From positions 682,001 through 746,000 of the forward strand of contig OZ244251.1 of assembly GCA_965217175.1 (NCBI GenBank): 64,000 nt of DNA, in the 5' to 3' direction. The number at the start of each line of letters is the position of its first letter. Positions within the stretch are counted from its first letter, which is position 1. Source of the stretch: Bin87 sp965217175 (GTDB lineage Bacteria > Chloroflexota > Dehalococcoidia > Lucifugimonadales > UBA3495). Below the pieces are notes generated by a model. That model worked only from the letters and a program-made list of their open reading frames with translations. It searched no databases and was not told the origin of the DNA. Of this stretch, positions 16,818-25,243 are shown piece after piece. Position numbers and translations under genes: made by a program.

Positions 16818-18272
16818 CTGGACTTTGCGCGATTCAAGCGGCGTAAGCGAGGGAATCCACCATTCGGTGGTACAGGGTGGCGGGGAGTTCCTGAGTGTCG
16901 GTGCTGGCTGCGGACAGTGAAAAACCCTCTGAGGCCAGCCACAGGTGCCGCCGCGCCAGGGCGATGGCGTCCACAAAAGTCGGCGACGGTTTGGCGTACC
17001 AGGCGGCGGTGCGCTGGGTGATGGGATGATGCTTTTGCAAGGCGTGGGCGGCCAGGGCGGTCCAGGAGAAGAGCCCCAGCAGGGTTGGCGTGGTACGGGC
17101 GATGGCAAGGTCTGACCATTGACGCTGGGTCTCCACGCCCAGGTGGGTCCGCACCTCCTGAAAGGTGACCTCGAGTTGCCAGCGCAGCACAAACCATTCC
17201 AGGATCTGCGTCGGGTCTGCCGAGGGGTCGGTGCACAGCAAGGCCTGTGGGGTGAAGGCTCCCTGGGGGTCTCGGATCAGCACCCAGCGGATGAGGACCG
17301 GGTGCTTACCCGAGCGGTACCAGACCGCGGTCTGGGAGGCGAGTTCCACGGTGCGGGTGGTGTTGTCATACCAGGCCACGGTGGCGGTGGTCCAGGTGGT
17401 CTGGGGTTGGTCAAGGACGGCTTTCAGCGTGGGACGCCGCGCGCCCTTCAGCGCTGGGCGGCCATTCTGACCCGGCTGACGGGCGGGTGCTGGTGCATAG
17501 AGGGCGGCGTCCAGACGCAAACGGGCGATGAGGGTCACCGGCTGGGCCAGGGATTGGCAGCGGTGCAGGAGGTCGAGGACGGCGTAGCCGTTATCGCCAA
17601 CCAGCACCAGGGGCCGATGGGGCAGCCAGCGGCGTAGTTGCATGATCATCTGTCTGGCCCAGTCGGTGAGCTGCTTCTGCCGGCGTCCCCGCTGCTGGTA
17701 ATAGCGCGCCGAAGGCGCCAGCACCGTGAGCACCGGCAGGGCCCAATGGCGTCCGGCCCAGGGTATATGGCCCAGCCACATCAGGGAGATCCAACGCAGG
17801 CCACCGGCCTTGACCAATTGCTGGCGACTGGAGCGGACCGCGTCCCGGTAGATGCCCCGAGCCTGGATCTGGGCGCCGCGCCGGCGTTCCAGGGTTTCGT
17901 CGATGCCGAAAATCAGAGGGCCGTCGCCCCGATCCAGGTATTGGAGCAGCAGCATCAGCAGGATGTGGGCCGCCTCACGAGACGACCATACCGCTCGGTT
18001 CAGCACCTCATGGTAGCGGGCGTAGTCGCGCTGGTCGCTGCGGCCCATGACCCGCAGCGCGGCGGCGACGGTGCGCTGGCCCGGCGCCAGTATCGCGCCG
18101 ACCAGCAACACCTGGGCTTTTCGCCAGGTTGGGTTGCTGAACAACGTTGCGAAGGGAGCGAGAACGGCTACAATGGCCTCGGGCCGGGTGAGCATGGTCA
18201 GACCTTTAGTCACATTTGGTTCAGACCAGTTTACCCAGTCCTTTTACTTTTCTAAAAATGCGTAAAGTCCAG
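16818..18272 (-). mobile_element. IS701-like insertion sequence, copy 1
   Basis: 1,455 bp with imperfect terminal inverted repeats (outer CTGGACTTTGCGC on the left, complement of GCGTAAAGTCCAG on the right) around one transposase gene. No clear target duplication is visible: the flanks are ..CTCAA and GCAAG... It has the same orientation and length as copy 2 at 25946-27400. The right ~1.16 kb of the two copies is almost identical, with one substitution seen, but the left ~295 bp differs at many sites. Confidence 0.85.
16834..18195 (-). CDS. IS701-like DDE transposase, copy 1
   Basis: 453 residues from the ATG matching the relic start (MLTRPEAIVAVLAPFATLFS). A GTG six codons upstream is an alternative. 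Features of DDE_5/IS701-type enzymes are visible: LIFGIDETLERRRG (first Asp), LVLVGDNGYAVLDLL (second Asp region) and a C-terminal WQLEVTFQEVRTHLGVETQR with the catalytic Glu. It cuts and pastes the element. The frame is intact, so it may be active. The last ~85 residues differ from copy 2. Confidence 0.9.
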   Translation of the reverse strand: MLTRPEAIVAVLAPFATLFSNPTWRKAQVLLVGAILAPGQRTVAAALRVMGRSDQRDYARYHEVLNRAVWSSREAAHILLMLLLQYLDRGDGPLIFGIDETLERRRGAQIQARGIYRDAVRSSRQQLVKAGGLRWISLMWLGHIPWAGRHWALPVLTVLAPSARYYQQRGRRQKQLTDWARQMIMQLRRWLPHRPLVLVGDNGYAVLDLLHRCQSLAQPVTLIARLRLDAALYAPAPARQPGQNGRPALKGARRPTLKAVLDQPQTTWTTATVAWYDNTTRTVELASQTAVWYRSGKHPVLIRWVLIRDPQGAFTPQALLCTDPSADPTQILEWFVLRWQLEVTFQEVRTHLGVETQRQWSDLAIARTTPTLLGLFSWTALAAHALQKHHPITQRTAAWYAKPSPTFVDAIALARRHLWLASEGFSLSAASTDTQELPATLYHRMVDSLAYAA

Positions 18273-18365
18273 GCAAGTAGAAGCGGGGTAGCGGGTATGC
18301 GATAATGGGCCACCACCTTGGACCTGGGTTGTGCTGCCCCGGGAACTGGGCTTCAAGGAGATAAC

Positions 18366-19118
18366 ATGAGGCTAGAGGGAAAAGTCGCGCTCATCAGCGG
18401 CGGCTCTCGGGGTCAGGGCGCGGTTGAAGCCAAGTTGTTCGCTCAGGAAGGCGCCAAGGTGGTGATTGGCGACATCCTCGACGCCGAGGGGCAGCGGATA
18501 GAGGCCGAAATCAACGAGACCGGCGGCGAGTGCGTCTACGTCCACCTCGACGTTACTTCTGAAGAAGACTGGCGCAACGCCATCGGCCAGGCCGTGTCCC
18601 GGTTCGGCAAGCTGGACATTCTGGTCAACAACGCCGGAATTTACCCGCCCGCCTCCATCGAAGACACGACGGAAGAGCTATGGGATCGGATCATGGACAT
18701 CAACGGAAAGGGCGTGTTCCTGGGCACCAAGCTCGCGATCCACGAAATGCGGAAGGCCGGGGGCGGGTCCATCATCAACATCTCTTCCGTGGCGGGCCTT
18801 CGCGCCTCCGCCGGAGGAGCCGCCTACGGCGCGTCCAAGGGCGCGGTGAGGCTGCTCACCAAGTCCACGGCCATTCAATACGCTGGGGACAACATTCGCT
18901 GCAACTCGGTACATCCCGGCGTTATTGAAACCGACATGACTTTGCCCAACCTTCTCAGGGACGAAGACGCCCGTCAGCGCAGCGCCGACAGGGTCCCCCT
19001 GGGCCGCATCGGACAGCCCGAAGACGTCGCCTGGGGCGTGCTTTTTTTGGCGTCCGACGAGTCTTCCTTTATGACCGGCAGCGAACTCGTCATCGACGGC
19101 GGCAGGACCGCCAGGTAA
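18366..19118 (+). CDS. Short-chain dehydrogenase/reductase
   Basis: 250 residues, classical SDR. It has the nucleotide-binding GGSRGQG (residues ~12-18), NNAG (~88-91), the catalytic S in NISSVAG and YGASK (~155-159), and a C-terminal FMTGSELVIDGG. It uses NAD(P)H to interconvert alcohols and ketones, and the substrate is unknown. AAGGAG lies 6 nt before the ATG. It is the first gene of the IS-bracketed cassette, about 90 bp from the IS end, so its promoter may come from the IS border. Confidence 0.9.
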   Translation: MRLEGKVALISGGSRGQGAVEAKLFAQEGAKVVIGDILDAEGQRIEAEINETGGECVYVHLDVTSEEDWRNAIGQAVSRFGKLDILVNNAGIYPPASIEDTTEELWDRIMDINGKGVFLGTKLAIHEMRKAGGGSIINISSVAGLRASAGGAAYGASKGAVRLLTKSTAIQYAGDNIRCNSVHPGVIETDMTLPNLLRDEDARQRSADRVPLGRIGQPEDVAWGVLFLASDESSFMTGSELVIDGGRTAR

Positions 19119-19200
19119 TCTGGGTCCCTTGCCGCCCCAACCCATCCCCTGCCTGCGAGGGACAACTGAGAAAACTCCAGCACACCCAGGAGGTGAAACC

Positions 19201-19872
19201 ATGCGTCAGAGCGCGGTCAGTTTCGAAACCAGCGGGCTCAGGTTTGAAGGTGTAGTCGCAGTCCCCGACGACATCTCGAACCCGGTGCTTGGGGTTGTCA
19301 TCTGCCACCCCGGTCCCCTGAACGGCGGCAACATGGACAACAACGTGGTCATAGCCGTGTCCTTCGCCCTGGTGGAAGCGGGTTTCGCCACCATCAGGTT
19401 CAACTTTCGCGGCGTCGGCAACAGCCAGGGCGAACACACTCGCGGTGAGTTGGAACACCACGAAGCTCTGGCCGCCGCGGACCTGCTTCGCAACTGGCAG
19501 GGCGTTGACGGCGCCAGGATCGGGCTGGCTGGTTACTCCTTCGGCACGGGCATAATCCTCGGCAGCCCCGAGCTTCAGGCCCAAGCCTCGGTCTACGCCC
19601 TGGTGTCGCCGGGAATCGCCAGGTTGGAGAATTCTCCCCTCCAGCGCACCGAACACCCCGTCTTCATTATCTCCGGCGATCGGGACCGCCTGATCGAGGC
19701 CCCTAACCTGGACGAAGTCCTCAAGTCCTTCGATCGCCCTGTTACCTGTGAATTTGTCCCCGGAGTGGACCACTTTTGGGTTGGACGCGAGCCGGGGTTG
19801 GGCGAGAGAGTGGCCGAGTTCTTCACCGAGCACCTTGCCAGCGTGCCCGCGGGGAGCCCGGGTGACTCTTAG
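19201..19872 (+). CDS. Alpha/beta hydrolase
   Basis: 223 residues. The nucleophile elbow is GYSFG (residues ~119-123). An acid in SGDRDRL and a His in GVDHFWVG complete a likely catalytic triad. An HPGPLNGGNMDNNVV stretch resembles the oxyanion region of KTSC/CocE-like small hydrolases (COG2945 type). CAGGAGGTG precedes the ATG. A cytoplasmic esterase or thioesterase is the likely role. Substrate unknown. Confidence 0.85.
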   Translation: MRQSAVSFETSGLRFEGVVAVPDDISNPVLGVVICHPGPLNGGNMDNNVVIAVSFALVEAGFATIRFNFRGVGNSQGEHTRGELEHHEALAAADLLRNWQGVDGARIGLAGYSFGTGIILGSPELQAQASVYALVSPGIARLENSPLQRTEHPVFIISGDRDRLIEAPNLDEVLKSFDRPVTCEFVPGVDHFWVGREPGLGERVAEFFTEHLASVPAGSPGDS

Positions 19873-19888
19873 CCACGGACAGTCTCCA

Positions 19889-20731
19889 ATGCCTCAAGAC
19901 CATATCGCATTCACCGTCTCCACAACCAGGGAATACTACGACGGCCCCGCCGACGAGATTTACCGGCTGGTTTGGGGCGACAACCTACACCTGGGAGTGC
20001 CGTGCAACCCGGACTGCCCCCACCCCGAGGCGATGGAGCACACCAACGAGATCATGGCCGGTTTCGCCGGCCTGAGTCCCCACGCCAGGGTCCTGGACCT
20101 GGGTTGTGGCTACGGCTCCACAGCCCGGTTCCTGGCCCAGAGCCGCGGTTGCAACGTCACTGGGATTAACATAAGTGAAAAGGAACTGGAACTCGCCCGG
20201 CAGCGGGCCTCCGAGTCCAGACTGGGTCCCCTGCTAAAATTCGAGACCGGAGATTTCCACTCTCTCAACTACGAGGACAGGTCCTTCGACGTGGTGTGGA
20301 GCCAGGAAGCCTTTCTGCACGGCGCGGACAAAGGCCGGATACTCTCCGAAGCCCATCGGGTCCTGGCGGAAGACGGGTTACTGGTGTTCACGGACATAAT
20401 GGTCACCTCCGGCGCCTCCCTTTCCGACAGGCAACGCATTTACGATCGGATCCGCTCCCCCGGGATGTGGGACGCCAATGAGTACCGCCTGGCCCTGGCG
20501 GAACACGGTTTCGACGTCCGTCGGGAAGAGGACTGGTCCTCGCACGTCGCGCGTTCCTACGGATGGGTAAGGGACCGGCTGCTGAGAGAGCGCGGGACGC
20601 TTCTGCCCCGGACCGGCGCCGAAACCATAGCCCGGACCCTGGACGGTCTCGCCTTTTGGGTTGAATCGGCCAACGCCGGCAAAATAGGATGGTCCCTATT
20701 CGTGGCTTCGAAGATACCCCATGCAACCTGA
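19889..20731 (+). CDS. Sarcosine/dimethylglycine N-methyltransferase-like enzyme
   Basis: 280 residues. Class I SAM-binding motif VLDLGCGYGSTARFL lies at residues 68-82. The N-terminus REYYDGPADEIYRLVWG and NLHLGV closely follow the pattern of SDMT enzymes (YY...AD.FY...WG...IH.G), which methylate sarcosine and dimethylglycine to glycine betaine. It starts 16 bp after the hydrolase stop and overlaps the next methyltransferase by 11 bp. A GTG at 19863 overlapping the hydrolase stop is an alternative start. The overlap with a GSMT-like gene supports a two-enzyme amine methylation route. Another amine substrate is possible. Confidence 0.75.
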   Translation: MPQDHIAFTVSTTREYYDGPADEIYRLVWGDNLHLGVPCNPDCPHPEAMEHTNEIMAGFAGLSPHARVLDLGCGYGSTARFLAQSRGCNVTGINISEKELELARQRASESRLGPLLKFETGDFHSLNYEDRSFDVVWSQEAFLHGADKGRILSEAHRVLAEDGLLVFTDIMVTSGASLSDRQRIYDRIRSPGMWDANEYRLALAEHGFDVRREEDWSSHVARSYGWVRDRLLRERGTLLPRTGAETIARTLDGLAFWVESANAGKIGWSLFVASKIPHAT

Positions 20732-21485
20732 ATCCCGCTCCCAGGTCTACCAGCGTCAGTACACTGACGCGTTCGTCAACCGCTGGGATGAGCTAATCGA
20801 CTGGGAGAGCCGCCGAAAGTCTGAGAACGGGTTCTTTGAGAGAATCCTCACCGAACGCGGCGCCCATCGTGTGTTGGACATAGCCTGCGGCACAGGCTAC
20901 CACACCATCACCCTGGCCCAACGAGGGTTCGACGTCACCGGCTCCGATGGCTCCTCAACAATGGTGGCCCGCTCCCGGCAAAACGCCCTATTAGCGGGGT
21001 TGCCGCGGGTTTCGTTCATCCAAGCGGATTGGTCGGACCTGGCCGGCGCATTCCCGGATCCCGGTCAGTTTGACGCCGTCATCTGCCTGGGAAACGCTTT
21101 CACCCACCTATTTGAGGAAGTGGAGCGTGTGCGCCTCTTCGACAATATCCACCGGGTGTTGCGGCCTGGAGGAATCGCCGTCATCGACCAGCGTAACTAC
21201 GACGCCATGCTTGACCACGGGTTCAGCAGCAAACACCTCTACTACTATCTGGGTAGCACCGTCCACGTTCATCCAACCTCCATCACCTCCGAAGCCGTCG
21301 AACTTAGCTACGACTACACTGACGGCGAGACCCATTATTTGACCGTGTTTCCCCTGCGCCAGGACTACCTGACCGGCTTGCTGGAGGGAGCGGGTTTCAC
21401 CGAGGTCACCCGCTACGGCGACTTCCAACTCCACTACGACCGATACGCCCCGGACTTCATAGTTCAGGTGGCGAGGAAGCCCTGA
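20721..21485 (+). CDS. Glycine/sarcosine N-methyltransferase-like enzyme
   Basis: 254 residues. SAM motif VLDIACGTGYHT lies at 51-62. Family hallmarks of GSMT are all visible: IDWESRRKSENGFF (26-39), QADW (101-104), ICLGNAFTHLFEE (121-133), DQRNYDAMLDHGF (around 155-167) followed by SKHLYYYLG, PLRQDY near the C-terminus and a final PDFIVQVA. GSMT converts glycine to sarcosine and dimethylglycine using SAM. Together with the overlapping upstream gene this would complete glycine to betaine. Confidence is high for the subfamily and moderate for the physiological substrate. Confidence 0.8.
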   Translation: MQPESRSQVYQRQYTDAFVNRWDELIDWESRRKSENGFFERILTERGAHRVLDIACGTGYHTITLAQRGFDVTGSDGSSTMVARSRQNALLAGLPRVSFIQADWSDLAGAFPDPGQFDAVICLGNAFTHLFEEVERVRLFDNIHRVLRPGGIAVIDQRNYDAMLDHGFSSKHLYYYLGSTVHVHPTSITSEAVELSYDYTDGETHYLTVFPLRQDYLTGLLEGAGFTEVTRYGDFQLHYDRYAPDFIVQVARKP

Positions 21486-21517
21486 CCAGGTAGCCCTGTT
21501 GAGGAGCCAAAGCGGCA

Positions 21518-22513
21518 ATGAAGGTCTGCTTTATCGACGTTACCCACTGGCACGCGCCCTCCTATTACCGGACTCTGCGCGAGTTGACCGGCGTGGCTGC
21601 CCTGACTGCCCGAAACTCCCAAACCGGGAAGGGCGTGGCCGAAGGGCTGGGGGCGAAGTTCTACGAAGACTACCGGGAAATGGTGCAGCGGGAGCGCCCC
21701 GATTTCGTATTCGCCCTGGGCCGACACTGCGAGATGGCGGAGACGGCGCGATTCCTCCTGGAGAAAGGGGTACCCTTCGCCATGGAAAAACCCATGGGTC
21801 TCAACCTCAAAGAAGCGGAGGAGTTGACCGAGTTGGCCAGAGCCAAGGACGCATTCGTGGCGGTCCCATTCTCCATCCGCCTGAGTCCCTGGGTACGCAA
21901 AGTTAGAGAGATGGAAGGGTCAGGCGCCGACTTTTCCCACGCCTCTTTCCGTTTCATGTCAGGTCCGGTTAGCCGTTACTACGAGAACGACAACCCCTGG
22001 AATCTGAGATTGGCCGAGGCAGGAGGCGGTTGCCTGATCAACATCGGGATTCACCTGCCCGACCTGTGCCTCCACCTGACCGGCAAGAGCGTCACCAAGG
22101 TTTACGCTCGAACCAGCAACGACTCCTTCGGGGAGGAAGTCGAGGACTACGCCCAGGTTTCCATCGAGACCGAAGATGGGGCAGTCTGCTCCATGGAGTC
22201 CGCCTACGTGCACGCCGGACCGCCCTGGACCCCGCGGGTGGAATTCTCGCTTCATGGGAAAACCAGGCAATACCATTCCGAAGGAAAAGACCGGATGGTC
22301 TGGTTCGATAAGACGGGTCCGGGAGGGAGCCTCGACGGCGCGCTGGACAACAGCCCCTATTATCCGGTCTTCGTTGCGGACACGCTAGACGCCCTGAGGA
22401 ACAGCCGGCCTCCGGTAGCCGGCATCGAGGACAACCTGAACGCTCTTCGTATCGTCGACGCTGCCTACCGTTCTGCAGCGTTGGGCACCCCTGTGATTCT
22501 CGAACCAAACTGA
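21518..22513 (+). CDS. Gfo/Idh/MocA-family oxidoreductase
   Basis: 331 residues. The N-terminal Rossmann-type half holds the family EKP motif in FAMEKPMGLNLKEAEEL (residues ~88-104). The C-terminal alpha/beta half has GGGCLINIGIHLPDLCLHL, typical of the family's substrate side. It likely oxidises a sugar, inositol or related polyol with NAD(P). The first ~15 residues lack a perfect GxGxxG, so cofactor binding may be atypical. It is co-oriented with and 32 bp from the methyltransferase. Confidence 0.85.
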   Translation: MKVCFIDVTHWHAPSYYRTLRELTGVAALTARNSQTGKGVAEGLGAKFYEDYREMVQRERPDFVFALGRHCEMAETARFLLEKGVPFAMEKPMGLNLKEAEELTELARAKDAFVAVPFSIRLSPWVRKVREMEGSGADFSHASFRFMSGPVSRYYENDNPWNLRLAEAGGGCLINIGIHLPDLCLHLTGKSVTKVYARTSNDSFGEEVEDYAQVSIETEDGAVCSMESAYVHAGPPWTPRVEFSLHGKTRQYHSEGKDRMVWFDKTGPGGSLDGALDNSPYYPVFVADTLDALRNSRPPVAGIEDNLNALRIVDAAYRSAALGTPVILEPN

Positions 22514-22525
22514 GGTGAGGAAACC

Positions 22526-23662
22526 ATGAACACACTTAAAGACAGGACCGCCATCGTCGGTATCGGCGAGACCAAGTACACCCGCGATTCCGGCAGGACT
22601 GAGATGAGCATGGCCGTCGAAGCCGCCAATAACGCCATCGCCGACGCTGGCCTAACTCCCCTGGACATTGACGGTATGTTCCGGTTCACCGCGGATTCCA
22701 CCGGACATTCCGAGCTGGCCGCCTGCCTGGGAATCCCCTGGCTGCGCTACTACGGCGAGCTGGGGCCGTTGGGAGGGGCTGCCTGCGGACTGGTGGCCCA
22801 GGCTGCGATGGCCGTGTCCCACGGTCTCGCCAAAAACGTGCTTGTGTTTCGGTCGGTCAACGGACGCTCCGGGGCCCGCTATGGCTCAGGCGTCGTCACC
22901 ACCCGCCGGGGGCAGAAAAGCTCGGCCTTTACCGAACCATACGGCCTGCTGGTCCCCGGCCAGTCCAGCGCCCTACGGTTCCGCCGCCACATGCACGAGT
23001 TCGGCACCACCGCCAGGCAACTGGGCGAAGTGTGCCTCACCTTCCGCAACCACGCCTGCATGAACCCCAGGGCGATCATGTACGACCGCCCCATTACCAT
23101 GGAGGACTACGAGACATCCCGGATGTTCTTCGACCCTCTCCGCATCTTTGATTGCGCCCTGGAAGCCGACGGAGCCAATGCCTTCGTGATTACTTCGGCG
23201 GAAACCGCCCGGGACATGCCCCATCCTCCCGTATACATCTCCAGCGCGACCCAATGCCTGCCCGCGGAACAGGGCATTTCCAGCCGGTCGTGGGACGACA
23301 GCGGCGGCGTGCGAATGGCCCCCGAGCTATTCGGCACGGCGGGGATCACTCCCGCCGACATTGACGTTATCGGGTTTTATGACCACTTCAGTTCGGTGAT
23401 CATCACCAAGCTGGAAGACTACGGGTTCTGTGGCCGGGGTGAGGGCGGCCCCTTCGTCGAGGAAGGCAGGATCCAGGTGGGTGGCCAGTTGCCGGTGAAC
23501 ACCTCTGGCGGTCACCTCTCCGAAGCCTACATGCAGGGCATGAACCAGATAATAGAGGTGGTGCGGCAGCTTCGCGGCCAGTCCGATGCCCAGGTGCTAG
23601 ACGCCGAGTTTGGACTCGTTGACAGCGGCGACGGCTCCGGCGCCCTGGTGCTGAGGAGGTAG
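22526..23662 (+). CDS. Thiolase-like (SCP2-type / lipid-transfer) protein
   Basis: 378 residues. N-terminal AIVGIGETKYTRDSGRT, LGGAACGLVAQAAMAV (likely nucleophile Cys), IGFYDHFSSVI (catalytic His region) and a C-terminal NTSGGHLSEAYMQGMNQI are typical of the thiolase-like non-specific lipid-transfer group. Proteins of this type normally work with a DUF35 partner, which is encoded 8 bp downstream. Such pairs act in CoA-thioester chemistry (retro-aldol or thiolytic side-chain cleavage). The substrate is unknown. Confidence 0.85.
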   Translation: MNTLKDRTAIVGIGETKYTRDSGRTEMSMAVEAANNAIADAGLTPLDIDGMFRFTADSTGHSELAACLGIPWLRYYGELGPLGGAACGLVAQAAMAVSHGLAKNVLVFRSVNGRSGARYGSGVVTTRRGQKSSAFTEPYGLLVPGQSSALRFRRHMHEFGTTARQLGEVCLTFRNHACMNPRAIMYDRPITMEDYETSRMFFDPLRIFDCALEADGANAFVITSAETARDMPHPPVYISSATQCLPAEQGISSRSWDDSGGVRMAPELFGTAGITPADIDVIGFYDHFSSVIITKLEDYGFCGRGEGGPFVEEGRIQVGGQLPVNTSGGHLSEAYMQGMNQIIEVVRQLRGQSDAQVLDAEFGLVDSGDGSGALVLRR

Positions 23663-23669
23663 CCTGGCC

Positions 23670-24077
23670 ATGACCACCGCCAACTTTCCCCTGCCCATCC
23701 CCAACTTGGACAATCAGGTCTTTTGGGACAACTGCCGTGAAGGACGCCTGGTCCTCCGCCGTTGTAATGACTGCCGCCAGTTCGCCCATCCCCCCAAGCC
23801 CAATTGCTCCTTCTGCGGCTCAGACAATCTTGAATGGGTGGAATCCAAGGGCGAGGGCAAGGTCTACACCTACACCATCACCCTTCAGCCGGTGAACCCA
23901 GCCTTCCGTGAGCGGCTTCCCTGGGGCATCGTAGATGTGGAACTCACCGAGGGAGTCCACATGATCAGCAACCTGGTGGACTTCGACCCGGAGCAGATCG
24001 AAATAGGCATGAACGTGACCGTCGTCTTCGAACAGGTCAACGAAGAAATCACCCTCCCCAAGTTCCGCGCCGCATAG
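23670..24077 (+). CDS. DUF35 zinc-ribbon / OB-fold partner of the thiolase-like protein
   Basis: 135 residues. A rubredoxin-like zinc ribbon CNDCRQFAHPP...CSFCGS (residues ~30-50) precedes an OB fold with GEGKVYTYTITLQPVNPAF. DUF35 proteins bind acyl-CoA and form complexes with thiolase-like enzymes such as the gene just upstream. AGGAGGT in the end of that gene is the likely ribosome-binding site. It is the last plus-strand gene of the cassette and converges on the next gene. Confidence 0.9.
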   Translation: MTTANFPLPIPNLDNQVFWDNCREGRLVLRRCNDCRQFAHPPKPNCSFCGSDNLEWVESKGEGKVYTYTITLQPVNPAFRERLPWGIVDVELTEGVHMISNLVDFDPEQIEIGMNVTVVFEQVNEEITLPKFRAA

Positions 24078-24165
24078 CCGACGCAGTCGCCAGTCTCCAG
24101 TTACCAGTCGCCAGTAACTCTTGCCCACTGGCTACCGGCACTGGCCACTGACTGCGCCCTCCCCT
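24078..24165. repeat. Short imperfect repeats between converging genes
   Basis: Several copies of CCAGTCGCCAGT/CCAGTTACCAGT-like words and their complements (CACTGGC) occur where two genes converge, running into the 3' end of the minus-strand gene. They can form hairpins and may act as a bidirectional terminator. They give the encoded C-terminus a QWARVTGDW ending. Confidence 0.45.
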
Positions 24166-25234
24166 GGTCCGACGCTACCTGGATAGACTCCAACAGCTCG
24201 TGGCGGCGCACGGCGAAATCGAAGTCAGGCTCCACCGGCCCGCCCGTGCGTATCGCCCCGGCCAACCGCCGGTACATCTGGGCCACGCTGAACGGAGGTC
24301 CCTGCGGCACGTCCGCCGGGACCCAGACCAGGCGGTTCGGGACCGGTATTTCCTGTAGCGCGGACTCGTTGCCCCTCGCCCCCTCCAGCCGGCTGTAGTC
24401 GATATGCGAGCCGTGGTAGACCAACGTCCCGTCGCGCCCGAATACCTGTATCGACGGCCCGTCGCTGCTGTGCCAAGGTATGGCGGCGACATGGACCGAC
24501 ACCACCCCTCCATTGCCGAGCCTGCCGCTGACCAGCACGTTGTCGGGCGTGGTGACCCCCATCGTCTCTTCCAGGTCGGTGAAGTACCACTCCTTGACCT
24601 GGGTGCTGACCACCCCTGATACCTCCTGGACCTCTCCCACCGCCAGGCACAGGGCATCCACGTAATGCCCAAACTGGATGTTTAGCGTCCCAACTCCCGA
24701 ACTCTGGTCCTTGGCCCACATCCGGTCGGAGGTCCGGTCCAGCGCGGTCGCGTTGAAGCTACTGAGATGGCAGGAAAGAACGTCGCCCACGTAACCGTCT
24801 TCGACCAACTCCCGCATGTATAGCAACGCCGGCGAGCAACGCCCCTGGAGCCCCACCATGGTGCGGACGTCCTTGCTCCTGGCCAGATCGGCCAGTTGCC
24901 GCGTCTCCTCCGGGGTCACGCCCAAGGGCCATTCCGTGTACACATGCTTGCCCGCGTTCAGGGCCGCCGACGTAAGTTCCAGGTGGTAGGGCACCCGCAC
25001 GGCAACGGTAACCAGGTCTACCTCCGGGTGGTTGACCATCTCCTCGTGGTCGTGGAAGGCCATCCGCGCTCCGAATGTCCTAGCCGACTCTTCGGCGGTC
25101 TCCTGGTGGGCGGTGCAAACGGCGGTCAGTTCGTATTCCGGCAGGGCCAGAATCGCCGGAATGTGCGCCCCGGAACCCCAGCCGCGCCCGGCGTTGGCCC
25201 CAATTATCCCAACTCGAATCTTCTCGTCAGCCAT
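24101..25234 (-). CDS. Gfo/Idh/MocA-family protein of Gal80-like type
   Basis: 377 residues. The N-terminal cofactor motif is VGIIGANAGRGWGSGAHIPAI. Where most family members have E-K-P, this protein has HVYTEWPLGVTPEE (residues ~95-108). That is the form seen in Gal80 and its bacterial relatives, and it lacks the usual catalytic Lys. The C-terminal half has VGTLNIQFGHYVDALCLAVGE. It could be an NAD(P)-binding oxidoreductase using another base, or a sensor. It is oriented against the operon and followed in its own direction by nothing else before the converging gene. Confidence 0.8.
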   Translation of the reverse strand: MADEKIRVGIIGANAGRGWGSGAHIPAILALPEYELTAVCTAHQETAEESARTFGARMAFHDHEEMVNHPEVDLVTVAVRVPYHLELTSAALNAGKHVYTEWPLGVTPEETRQLADLARSKDVRTMVGLQGRCSPALLYMRELVEDGYVGDVLSCHLSSFNATALDRTSDRMWAKDQSSGVGTLNIQFGHYVDALCLAVGEVQEVSGVVSTQVKEWYFTDLEETMGVTTPDNVLVSGRLGNGGVVSVHVAAIPWHSSDGPSIQVFGRDGTLVYHGSHIDYSRLEGARGNESALQEIPVPNRLVWVPADVPQGPPFSVAQMYRRLAGAIRTGGPVEPDFDFAVRRHELLESIQVASDQGRAQSVASAGSQWARVTGDW

Positions 25235-25243
25235 GACAGCCTC

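Noticed and set aside
16810..18280. Target-site duplications of the IS
   Set aside because: The left and right flanks of either copy share no clear direct repeat. Right flanks of both begin GCAAG, which could be part of the element.
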